Shown here: piece by piece, positions 1 through 12,200 of the stretch
How the letters are laid out: every line of letters begins with the position of its first letter
How positions within the stretch are numbered: the stretch's first letter is position 1
From: Trochalopteron elliotii
Lineage: Eukaryota; Chordata; Aves; Passeriformes; Leiothrichidae
Length of the DNA: 64,000 bases
NCBI GenBank assembly: GCA_024734555.1
Contig: JANPWX010000246.1
Span: forward strand, 1,452,312-1,516,311
Direction: 5' to 3'
Notes under the pieces: model-generated
The model's database searches: none
Told to the model about the DNA's origin: nothing
Seen by the model: only the letters and a program-made list of their open reading frames with translations
Position numbers and translations under genes: made by a program

Positions 1-40
1 AAGATAAATCTATCTTATCAAATGTCTGCTGTGTATTTAG

Positions 41-219
41 GATACCACAGTGCGTGAGAATTTCCAGGAATTTCTGTCTTTAAATGGGCACCTTCTTGGA
101 CGGCAGCCGTTTCCTGACATCATTCAGCTGGGTCTTTGCCAGCCAGAGACATCAGAGGTGTATCAACAGGCCAAGCTACATGCTCAAAGGGAAACAGGAA
201 CATTTTATTTGGAGTGGAT
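41..219 (+). CDS. APAF1: APAF1 exon: end of helical arm domain (partial-product residues 1-60)
   Basis: The acceptor is ..tatttag at 34-40 and the donor is gtaagt at 220. Reading starts DTTVRENFQEFLSLNGHL and ends LEW plus a split codon (AT, phase 2). This matches the stretch of APAF1 just before the first WD40 repeat, the end of the arm linking the ATPase to the propellers. The 179-nt exon leaves two bases, which the first base of the next exon completes to Ile. Confidence 0.95.
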
Positions 220-3200
220 GTAAGTAGCTGCAGTCTGTCTGCTGATATGCTGATCCCTAGACCAAGGAAATCATTTCATGTACAGCTAAATACCATGTAT
301 GGTAATAAAAGGATTTTTGTAAGAACTTCTGGGTTTTTTTTTTTTGTCTGGGGAAAGAAGTTGTATTAATTTTCAAGAACTTGTGGGAGAAGAGGAACTC
401 AGGATATGTAAGGCATTAACTTAGTAATAATTACATGAAAATAAATTGAGTAATAGATTTACTTCAGTATTCAGTTATTGTTCCTTTTAAATAACAATGC
501 AAAGATGAAAATATGATACATTGAATCTTCTTTAAATAGTTTTATTTTAAAGTTAGAATTGTAGTGCAAGTATTGGATATGTTAGAGTATGTTTTTAGAT
601 TTTAAAGTAAACCATGATTTTAAAAGCAAAGTAGCGAGATGGGAAATTGTAATCTCTATACAATCTTGAAATTTCTCCTATTTAAACAATTCTTTCCTGT
701 TGTATTTTTGGAAGTTTTTAAAGGAAAAAGTATACAGATCTACACATTTTCCCAGCCTTGTCCAATAGTCAGTTGACCACTTAACTCTCTTTGATTCTGT
801 TTGACATTTCTCTTCTGGTATTTATTGTACTTACTGCTTATGAAACAGAATGACTCCATGTCAAGCAATTATAGTAAGAGCCAGGCAAATTAGTCTCCTC
901 TTTCAATATTTTATTTAGCAAAAGTGCTTGGAAATTGCACAATTCAGAAGAGTTATATCCAGTTAGTTCAGGAAAGAGATGTTTTGGTCATTCATCACCA
1001 AGTCATCTCATTACTGTGCCAGCTTTGTGTGTTAAGACCTGGCTAAACAGGATGATCGTGATTGGTACTAACTCTTTAAGTATTTGTTGAAGTGAGGCAA
1101 GAGTCATCTAAGGTGTGTTAGTACCCAATCTCTGAGAAGTGGTGATAGTCACAGATCTTATTTAACTATCTAGAGATTAGAATTGAGCCATTGTCATGAA
1201 AATTAAGGAAATTTGCAAAGATCTAAGCAAATTTACAAATGTTTTTTAATATGCTTGAAAAGGAAGAGTTCTCCTTCAGGAAAACAAGAATTCTCAGGAA
1301 AAAGTTTAGATTTGGAAATAGCACCTTTCAGATCATAAAAATGTTATCTTTCTTGGTCTCCAAACTGTAACTTTTGGAGCACAATATAAACCTCTGGGTT
1401 GATGTTGGAATTCGTGTTTTCTTTATTAGTTCAGCATGAAGGCTAAAGTTAAGGTGTAGTGGTTTGATTGTTTTGCTTGTTCATAAAGCTTGCTGCTCAA
1501 GATGTGTGAAAAAGTATTAATCTTCTTAGAGATGATTTTGGAGAATACAAAGCCGCTCATCTAAATAATTGTCTTACCCTGTAGAAATAAAAAATCCTTG
1601 AAAAATCTCTACCGTCTGGTTGTTCGTCCACATAGAGATGCAGTTTACCATGCCTGCTTTTCTAAGGATAGACAAAGAATAGCATCATGTGGTGCTGATA
1701 AAACACTTCAGGTAAGACACCTATGCATGAGCCAAAGAGATGCTGTGTACCATTTCGAAAACATTTGTTAAACAGTCCTGTCACTTTTCTTGTGTTGCTA
1801 TGTGGAAGTATTTGGATCTAGGTCATAACTGGAGACAGATGATTGAAAAAGATGTATTATTGCATAAGCGTCATGTTCAGAATAGTAAGCATTATCTTCA
1901 AGAGCTGAATGGTGTAATTTTAGGGTTTGTACCCCTTCACTGCCCTAATGTGTGTATATGAGATGATATGGGAAAGGTCACAGCCCAGCAATGCACCGTA
2001 GCTTATTTAATATTTGCTTGCAAAAAATACTATTTCCAGTTGTAGTACACCTTCTACAATACTGAGGAGTAGTAAGATGTTTTAGGTACAGCTTTACTAT
2101 TTATATGGGATGCTAGTGGACATTTTGCCACTTTGGTGTTTAATTAGTAAAATGCCTTAATGCAAAAGAAGTATATCTGTGGAGAAAATGCCTAAAGCTG
2201 AGGACGGTATTAAATTGGAAACAGGCCCAAAGTGCTTAGAGAGCAGATTAGAAGAGACAGAGAGGAACATGACTATTATAAATTTGCCAGCAGTCTGCCT
2301 GGAGGGGAGTCAGCCAGCTCTCAAGAAAACTAGCAATCAGCCAGCCAGTAACCTGGTAAAGTACCCATATTCCAGACAGCCAAAGGTAAGGGAAAAGAAC
2401 AACTTTGCTGCAAACCTTTGGTATTGTTTTGTATGCTTGAGGAGTTGAGTACTAAGATGCTGTTCATTTGGCTACATACTGTGTTGTTACTGGGTTTTTT
2501 ATTTGCTTCTTTTATTTGCTGGCCTGTATGGTGTTATGGTCATGGCATCCACTTAGAAGATGCCTTGTGGATGTACTCATGCTGTGCTGCAGTTGCTGTG
2601 CTGGGCTTCTCTACTAATGGCCTCATTGTTGAGACTGCAGTTTGCTTATTTTTCTTCATTTTATACCCAAATCTGTGGATTGCAATTGCATTTAAACTAA
2701 ACTTTCATTGAAGAAACAATAGGAAAATTAGCCATAATAATTTTTTAATTTTTTAACTTTGAGCTTATTCATGTTTTTACTAATTGCGACTTAAGCTTTT
2801 CAGTTTTCAAGGCTACTTAAAAAAATGTTTGCTAGATTAGGAACATGTAGTTTGCAGAACTTGCTGTGAAGGTAGATTTCCTGTTACTTCAGTACTTATA
2901 TTATTTGGACAAATACCAACCATTTAACTGTCATTGATATTTCCATTCAATTAAAAAAAATCTGAAAAGTGCTGTAAAGACCATCTTGTGGTTTGTTTTA
3001 ATAATTAAGAATATGTAATCTAAGATGAAAAGGGAGACCTGATTTCCAGTGCCTCCCCACCTCACACTGTAAAGTTAAATCCCAGAATTTGCGGTAATTG
3101 ATTAATATGTAGCACTTTTCCCCAACTCTCTTTTCATTGCCTCTATCTAACTTGAGACTGAAATGTGTGACAATTTTCCTGTCCATTTTTCTCTACTTAC

Positions 3201-6200
3201 TTTTGGTTTTTTGTTCCTCCAATCATCAATTCTGTTGAAACTCTTACTTCAGATGTATGGGTATCCCATACGTATAAAATGGGAATTTGTAGTTTTAAGA
3301 ATATCTTCAATTTAATTAACAGATTTGTGTTTTGCAGTTACTGTTAAAATATACTGTGAAAGGGCATGGCTCTTGGCTTAAAGAGTGGGGTTAGAACAGA
3401 AGTATTTTTTAAAATCAGTTTTCACTACAATTTTCTCTTAAAATTTCTGTAACCCTGGCAGAACTTTATAATTACGTTATTGTTCCTGAAATTACGAATG
3501 CTTTCAAAAGTCAATCAATTTTTTAAGAGCTTGCATAAAGAGAGCTGTTTGAGATGATAAAAGAAACTTATATATGTGCTTTAAAACTGTCTGCAAGTTC
3601 TAAGGTTTTACTGTTCCTTGGTTTAGGTGTTTAAAGCAGAAAGTGGAGAGAGAATCCTGGAGATAAATGCCCATGATGATGAAATACTCTGTTGCGCTTT
3701 TTCTGCAGATGGGGAATTTGTAGCAACTTGTTCAAGTGATAAAAAAGTCAAGGTAAGGGAATGAGGAAAAGATGATTTGTTTTTCAAACTCATAATTTGA
3801 ATTTCTGTTTAACTAACTCAGCACAGATTCTTAAAACTAAAGGTGTTTTAAACTGTCTTAAATATAATGTGGGTAATTTAATACTTGACAAACAGAAAAG
3901 CCCCACTTGTTACATAAAATAAAAGATACTTAATGTAAACATCATGCATGCAGAATTAACCACTTGTTTTATTTGTATTATTGGACTTTTTTTTTTAACT
4001 AGGACATAATGTGTGAGTCCAGTCCTATTCATAACATGAGATGAATCTATCCAGAGTTCTTTTTTTAATGCTTCTTTTCTGTTACCTGTGAAATACTTGG
4101 GATTTTTAATTCCTCATTATAGTAGCAATATCTTGTTGGAAATCCAGAATTTATCAGATTCTAATCTGAATTATGACCTTTCCCCTCATAATGTCTTGCT
4201 TCTTTATCTAAGTATATAATCTTTCTCTTCAAAATATTTTTGAGGTATTATTAGAAATGTTTTAGGACTTTATCTGTATGTCAGCATAGTTGCCAGATTT
4301 TAAAAAACAATTACTTTAAATGTATTTAAAAGCCTTTTTCATCTTTCAATTCTGCCTAGGTCTGGAATTCAAGAACAGGCCAGTGTAAGTGTGTATATGA
4401 AGAACACTCTGAGCAGGTCAATTGCTGCCAGTTCAATAACAAAAGTGGTCAGTACCTTCTAGCCACCTGCTCAAATGACACTTTCATCAAAGTAAGTGGA
4501 AAAGTTTGAGGTTATTCTCATGCTGTTTGTTATAACAGGGTAGTTATTGATTATTACGTTACGGGTCATAGGTTGGAGACAGATACATGACTGGAGTCAC
4601 CAATGGTCACGAGACAGACAGCTTGGTTTGTTGTTAAGTGTCCTGACAATTGATGTGTAAATACATCTAAACACTGTAAAGTAATGGGTTTTTTTTAATG
4701 AGCCTGGTAGAAGAGACATGGCAACAGATCAAGAGTATTGACTGTAGTCAGAATTCAGCAAGGCAGAATAGAAGTGTTTATACTCAGCAAAGGAGAATGG
4801 GCAAGTCCTCTGTTGGTAGGGCATGAAGGTGAGGGCTTTGGCCTGATGATATTCTGACTGTTCAAGACTAACTGGAGAGATTTCATTTTTGTTAAAGTGT
4901 GTAAGCTACATCATTCTAATTCAGGAAGCTGAAAAGGAATGAGGCAAGACAAAGCTTTTTTCTCAGTCTGGGGAAAGTTTCAGTAATTTTGTGCTGGTCA
5001 GGGGCATTGTCTGCACTGTACAGAAAATTTTAACTAGATTTACGTAATTCTGATATTAATAGTTTTCATGCATCTTACCAGATAGAAGTAAATCGTAGAG
5101 TAGCCTGGTGCATAGCATCCAATCCATGAGCATGTGGGTAAAACTAAGAAAAAATAAAAGTGGTGTTTTGGTTGCCAGTGTGTGACTTTGAGAAGAGCAT
5201 GAATGATCTTTGATTCATGAATGTGATGATATTTATATGTTTATTTCTCTTACAGATTTGGGATTTGAATGAAAAATACTGTAGAAATACCATGATAGGT
5301 CATGAAAATTCTGTCAATCACTGCAGATTTTCACCGAATGATGAATATGTTGCTAGCTGCTCAACAGATGGAACAGTAAAGGTATACAGTACTTTTTGAA
5401 ATCAGCCCTTTGTTTTGATGATGAATGGGCAGATTTTGCATCAAATGTAAAATATGTATAAGAAAATTTTGTCTGCATGATCAGCTTTAATGAATTAAAT
5501 CCTGAAACATTTGACTATTTGTCCCATTTGTAATGCAAGATTTTGAGATGGCTTGTCCAGTACCAGGAAAAAGAAGTTGACTGCTTGTGTTGCAAATAAA
5601 TTCTAATTAGCCTCATTTTGAATATTTTTGCCCCATAATGCACTTTGTTAAGAAAACTTGAGTGGGGAGTAAAAATTGTTTAACCAGAAATAGTAGTAAG
5701 TTCTTAGGTTATTTGAAAGTTTTTTCATCTCTGAAAATGAATCATCAGGTGACATAAAAATTAAAAGCAATTTCCTTGAGCCGTTTTCTTCTATGCACTA
5801 GAAAACTGAGAGGTTTGTGTTTTTCTGCAAATGTAAGTATTATTTTTATTGTCTTTAGTTGCAATTGAATTATGCTATTTCAGAACTGCAATTCTTAAAA
5901 CGCTCTTATGTCTCTATGTAGTTGCTAAATCAGGAAAGGATTGCTGTAGCTGTTTTTCATAAGAAAAAATGTGGTGAAGGGGACAAAAATGTTCCTTAGA
6001 TTTTTGGCAGGTCCTTCAATGAAATTAAGGTGCAAACCTGGATGTATACCAGATTTCTCATGGTGAGTAGATTGTTTACAGAGTTTTAGGGCAGGTGTTA
6101 TTTTTGGTTTTATTCTTTTTTAAGTAGAAGTTGAGGCAGCATTGTAGCTGGAATGATAGGAGGCAAGAACCAAGGAGAGGGTTCTACTACAGCCTAATCA

Positions 6201-9200
6201 TCTTTGTGGTTTGTTTTTATTTCTTAATTTGTTTTTCTCCTTTTTTTTAATATGTAAATCATTTGGACTTGTGAATTCTAATACTGTTTGTTGACAAGGG
6301 AAAGTAACAAGGGGCTTTTGTATTTTTTTCCCTGCCCTTTTTTCTTAAGAAGTAGTTGGGAGCTCTCTCCTCTTGTATTCTGTAACTGCATCAGCCAAGT
6401 GATTGTGTCTATTTCCTGTTTATTCCAGCTTTGGGAAGCACGCTCAGGAAATGAATTGAAAAGTATTGAGATAAAAGATTTCTTCAAAGATGCAGATGAG
6501 CAACCAGACGAAGTGGAGGTTTTAGTAAAATGTTGCTCTTGGTCCAGAAATGGTAACATGATTCTGGTGGTAGCCAAAAACAAGCTTTTGGTAAGTACCT
6601 CACTTAAGTAATCTTTTGGTGGTAGTGTATTTATAGATAGAAATTATGATTACAGATAAAATTCCAGGTCATTAAGATCTTTCAGACAGAAGTGCCTGAT
6701 TTCAAGTGTGTGTAAACAAAAATATGTGGTCAACAAAGTTTTGACTAAGAGAACTACCTTCTGAATTCAAGAATGTACAGTGTTGAGCATATAAGCTATT
6801 TGTCAATAGTGAAGTCATTCAAACAGAGTTTCTGTTGTAATTATGTGTTCACAGCTTTTTGATATCAACACATATGATTTGTTAACTGAAGTCATTGTCA
6901 GTCATCACAGCACAATCCAGTACTGCGACTTCTGTCCTGGGGATGAGTTAGTAGCAGTTGCTTTGTCTCACTGTTCTGTTGAAGTAAGTCTCTGCAATAT
7001 ACCACACAAGACTGCTTGCAATTTAAAATGCCACATTTGTCCTGATAGTTTCTTGTATGCAGAAATAAAACAAATGCAACTATTTTGATGTGCTCCATTC
7101 TTTTTAATTTTCGTTTGCTTTTTAAATTTAAAATACCAACTGGGAAATAATATTTTAAAGTTACACGTTCATTTTGGACAATGGAACCTACATTTATCTA
7201 AAACTTAACTAGTCTACTAAGTTTATCTAAAACTACTCTTGTCACTCTCGGGAGTATTGCTTAACTCAAACCAAACCCTCTCTCCCTCTGTGTGCTGGTA
7301 CATAAGAAGGAAGGAAACATCAAGAATAACTTTGAGGCCAGCATGGCTAAAGTACATCTGTACAAATATCAGGTTTTAGGTTGGGGTTGGTTTGGGGGTT
7401 TTTGTTGTTTTTTTGGGGTCTTTTGGTTTTCCAATCTGTATAGTCAGTTAGAACTTGTATTTTCTTTTTACTGTGATTTTTTTTCCTGTGTCTTTTAAAA
7501 CCATGGCAGTCACAGAGGCTGCTGATTCAATTTCCCTGACCATTGAAATCTGATATGCAGGCACAGTTCTTGTTACATTTGATTTCAGAATAAGAATTAA
7601 GAAAATACTAGAAGACATAGTAACTCAGTGTACTTGCACTGTATTCACTTTCAATGCAATCTAAATCTGTTTGAGTTTTTCTTTCATATTTTTATTGTAG
7701 TTATGGAATATTAAATCTTTATCAAAAGTGGCATATTGCAGAGGACACATGAGCTGGGTTCACTGTGTGACATTTTCACCAGATGGATCTTTATTTCTGA
7801 CTTCATCTGATGACCAGACAATACGCGTAAGATAACTTCTTTTTTGAAATATCTGAATTTAGATAGATATTATTAAGTTACTCATTTAAGAAATTGTTTA
7901 TTGTGAAATCATATCTCATATAAAATATATAGAAACATACTTATGCATTTTGTTATGTAAGTTTATAGTCAATATAAATTTAAATATTTGTTATAAAATA
8001 ATTTACATACACAGTAAAATGTGCCAGGTTTTTTGCTTTATTTACTGTTTATCTAATTTTTCTCTATATCTATATGATTTTTTAACTCTAGTGGCACTTC
8101 AAGAATAAGTATAACGTTCTGGGTTTTTTTACATTTTATCTGAATTGGGAATTTTGAAGGTTTTTGAGGATTCTAGCAGACTTAATCTGTTTCATTGTTA
8201 GATATATTTGCCTGTTAATATTTAGGATAGAATTCTGTAATTGTAATGTCTCATTAAAACCTGTGAAAATAGAACTGTATCTTACCAAGGTAACCTTTCC
8301 TTTTCTCCCAAGTTAACACATACATTCTTGAAATTTTGAAAGCAATTGAAATATAGAAAGCTGTATTTCATATTTTTTGTAATTGGGTTTTAATGCTGCT
8401 CTTTGGATTAGAAAACTTTGAATGTTACAGCTATGACTCTAAACACAGGGGAGTCTTGTGGTCAGGCTGGGGAAAAAGGTTCTGTTTCATCTGTTGGAAT
8501 CACTATAGTAATAGAACAATTTTCTCTAGTATCAAAAACAGCAGAAGCATCATTTGCATTGTTTTAAAACGTCCATATTACTTGCAAGTTTATAAGCCTT
8601 CAGTTTACAGGTGCTGTTACTCAGCAAGTTTTATGTCTTGTTCTTTAATAAAGCTAACAAAATACTGTGTTCTTCAATAGATCTGGGAAACAAAGAAGGT
8701 GTGCAAGTCTTCTGATGCTGTGCTGAAAAGTGACCTGGATGTTGTGTTTCACAATGGTGAAGTGATGATTTTAGCCATCTACAATCATAAGAATTTACAA
8801 GTAAGATGTATTTACCAATATTTTAGTACATTTGAATGTTACCTGCGAATCTCAGTAGAAAACTGAGAAAGCACTGGAAGAACCTCTTGTTCTTGGCTTT
8901 CAAGAGTTGAATCTGTAGCAGATGAATCAATGTATGGTAACATTTTTGTATCTAGACACTGTGTCTAGTTTAGTAAGTGAAAAAATGGGGCTTGAGGGGA
9001 AATTTCTCCCCTGATGCTGAAGCTGGGTCTGGATGCAGAGGACCAGAGCTCTTATGCCTTCATGATGGGGATCTGTGGGCCCTCCAAGTGGCTCAGATGT
9101 GCACAGCATTTTGTAATGCTTCAAAGCTCTGTGTAACAGCTGAAGGAATCCTCCCCAACAGGGGCAGTGAGACATGTGAGCCCAGATTTGTGCTAAAGGA

Positions 9201-12200
9201 AATAGTGGCTACACTCTTACCACTGTGGGCCCTGCCACACCAAGTACTAAGTACACCAACATCCAAAGTGGCTTATGAAAGTAACTCATAATTTAAAGTT
9301 TGTAACTGGTCCCTTTGGCATTCTCAGCTCTATACTGTAATTTATTTAAGTTTAAATTTTAAAATATTGTAATACCTTAATTACCTTCCTATTTTACAGC
9401 TAATCAATGGAAATACAGACAATGTTATTATGCAGACAGCAGCCCAAGAGTCCCCCATTTCCTGCTGTTGCTTAAGTGAAGATCTTAAATTTGCAGCTTT
9501 TGGACAGGAGAGTGGAACAATAAAGGTATTAAATCCTAAATCGGATTTTAAAACTAGTAGGAAAACGTTTTTCTTTATGCTTTTTCTTTTTAAATAAATG
9601 TCATTCGGATGAATTTGTAAAATAATATTCTTCAATATAGTAATTCAATTTACATTTGTGAGTGATGTCTAAATTAAAACCACCTAAAGGTAATACTAAT
9701 AATCTAGCTCTGAATTTCATTTTACCCAGGTTAAGCTAATAGGAATTTTTGGTTGTTCCAATCCAGTGATTTAAAATCATGTATTTACAATCTCATGTTA
9801 TTTAAAAAGGAATTTGCATGTTCTGGTTTTCCTCAAGTGTGTCAAATAAATGCAATTATTACATTCTTCATTGTAAAGGTACTACAGTTGTCAGATGGGA
9901 AGATTCTGAAGTCCTGGGAGGCCTACAGGAAATCTGTGCAGCATTGTCGATTTACACCCAATTGTCAGACTCTCATCTTAAGTGCTCATTATTCAGTTAT
10001 ACAGGTTTGGGCAATATTTAAAAAGATTATGCTGTTTGAAATAAAGAGCTTTTATACTACAGATAATGTAAACTCAGGAAATGACTACTGTATTCTGTGT
10101 TGTTCCATCCAGGAGCAGGGGACTGTAAAAAGCGTAGCCTTTATTTATGCCTTACGTGATAATAAGTATTACAGATTTTTACTTTTTACTGCTGTGGACA
10201 ATGGAGAGACTTTGAGAAGAGTAAAAGAAACATTAGTTGTCAAACAAGGTGACGCAGCAGTTCTGAAATGAGGGTTTGGGATGCTGTCAGTGTGCATGCT
10301 TCCACTATCTTGGGGAATGATGTAAAAAGCCTGAGCAGGCTGATGCACCCACCCTGTCCAGTGCAGTGCTGAAAACCAGCTAGAAATAGAGCGGCTGCAC
10401 TAATGTGGGCTCGAATTAGGAACCTCTGCTTCTCAGCAAGGTCGGTTTGCTCCAGAGGTGCATTCTGGTGGGTCTGTGTTAGCATTACCCACCTCAGGGG
10501 TGCAATTCTACAGTAATGATCAGTGTCTCAGTTTGAGCTTGCTGAGCCCTAGTCTGTCCTGCAGAGCACTTCAGAGTGCTATCGGGATCCCTAAGCACGT
10601 GGTCCAGCTGCTCAGGAGCCGTCAGCCCATGCAGCCGAACCTGGAGTTTGAATAAAACCTCCAAAGCATTCTGGGGTGCTTATCCTCAACCGTGGGATCT
10701 CTCTGTGTCTGCCGTGGGAAGCGTTTCTGCTGGCCGTCAGCTCCCTCTGGTGGGCAGCACTTGGCTTAAACTCCCAGGGCTGCCACCTGCGCACGCTGCT
10801 TTCTGTCCACCCTGCTGCAGGAAACTGTTGCTTTGAAAACCATTAAATCATTGCTGCTTAAAGTAAATTGATGCTTGATAGCTTCTGTAGTCTACACTTA
10901 ACTCATTTTTCAGTGAATAGTTGAATTAAAAATAGAAGTGTCATTTTGTTATAAAAAGGCAAAGCAAAGTGGCAGTTCAATAAAAATGCCCTTTAAAAAT
11001 ATAAAAGAAATCTAACTTAAGTAAGCAAAACATGAGGTCTGCCAGGTGAAATAAGTCTATATGTTGTTATGATCAAAGGTTTAATAACCCAAACTACTGA
11101 GGTGCCTGGAAGTTAATTGGTTTGCTTTTTTTTTTTTAATCATCAGTGAATTTTAGGTATCAAATTCACTTTGCAAATAAGATTATATGTATATTATAGG
11201 AAACTCTGTCATAGGTTGACCATTAAATACTATGGCACTCTCAATCTTCGGCATCTCCATTATGCATCACTTCAATATCTAACATTTTAATTAATCACCA
11301 CCACCATAAGAACTTGTTATTAGGCCTGTTACTTAAAGATAAAAAGTTAGTTCATGCTTTTTATGTGTGCTGTTTCATTCTTTTAAAAAAATGTATTTGA
11401 TTTTTTTTTTTTATTAGGTATGGAACTGGCAATTGAGTGAATGTTTGTTTCTAAGAGGGCACAAGGAAGCAATCAAGGATTTTAGACTTTTGGAAAATTC
11501 AAAAATTCTGTCTTGGTCATTTGATGGAACTGTTAAGGTGATTAAAAGGCTGTGAACTGAGAAATCACATCAAACACCTTTGACTGTCTCTTGTAACATT
11601 TGGTATTTCCTACATTTTGTGTGGGCAGACATGTTACTAAGTCAGTCTTAAAGTGTAAGCTGACTTTTAAGAAAAAGTTTTGGATTTTCTATTTTCAGTA
11701 AGATCTACACTTGTATTTTAACTGTATCAGTGAGTGTAACAAAATGTTGGCCACATTAGAACTATGTAGCTGAGTTTTATCCCCGGTGTATTGTTGTGTA
11801 AGATGCAAGTGTTTTAACCTTTTTACTGTGTTAAAAAAGTAACCTTTTTTTTTTTTGTGTGTGTATGGGGTAGGTTTGGAATATCACTACTGGAAACCCA
11901 GAAAAAGATTTTGTTTGTCATGGAGGTGCTGTTCTTTCCTGTGCTGTTTCACCTGATGGTAGTAAATTTTCATCTGCTTCTGCTGACAAAACTGCAAAGG
12001 TTGGTTACCTTCTGTACAGAGATAAAAGTGGTGCCTTATTTGTCCTGAAAAGTGATCTGTATTTTTTATTTTGAGGTAACTAGTGTTTATTCAAGTTATC
12101 CTTGAATAAGTTGTATTTCTAGTTTTAAATTCCTGTATCCATCAACATGTTTCTAAAGCTGTTGCAATCATTTGCAGTTGATCTTGGATATAACTTAAGC

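Larger units (their letters stand above)
220..9878 (+). other. APAF1: APAF1 introns 1-10 (no further gene seen)
   Basis: The intervals between the coding exons are 220-1584, 1712-3626, 3753-4359, 4492-5255, 5382-6428, 6591-6854, 6984-7700, 7827-8680, 8801-9399 and 9526-9878. All are AT-rich. They hold small low-complexity tracts, such as G/T-rich sequence at 7375-7430 inside the seventh. A GC-richer block of unknown origin at about 8985-9245 sits inside the ninth. I see no nested gene, RNA gene or recognisable transposon. The hydrophobic 97-codon frame at 2418-2711 has no homology I can name. Confidence 0.75.

Noticed and set aside
2179..2389. Frame ending at a good gtaagg donor, a possible cryptic APAF1 exon
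   Set aside because: APAF1 proteins have no insertion between repeats 1-1 and 1-2, the upstream acceptor is poor, and the peptide matches nothing known.
2418..2711. 97-codon hydrophobic frame in APAF1 intron 2, resembling a membrane protein
   Set aside because: The hydrophobicity follows from T-rich sequence. It lies within an intron, has no homology I can name, and its frame has no link to the APAF1 exons.
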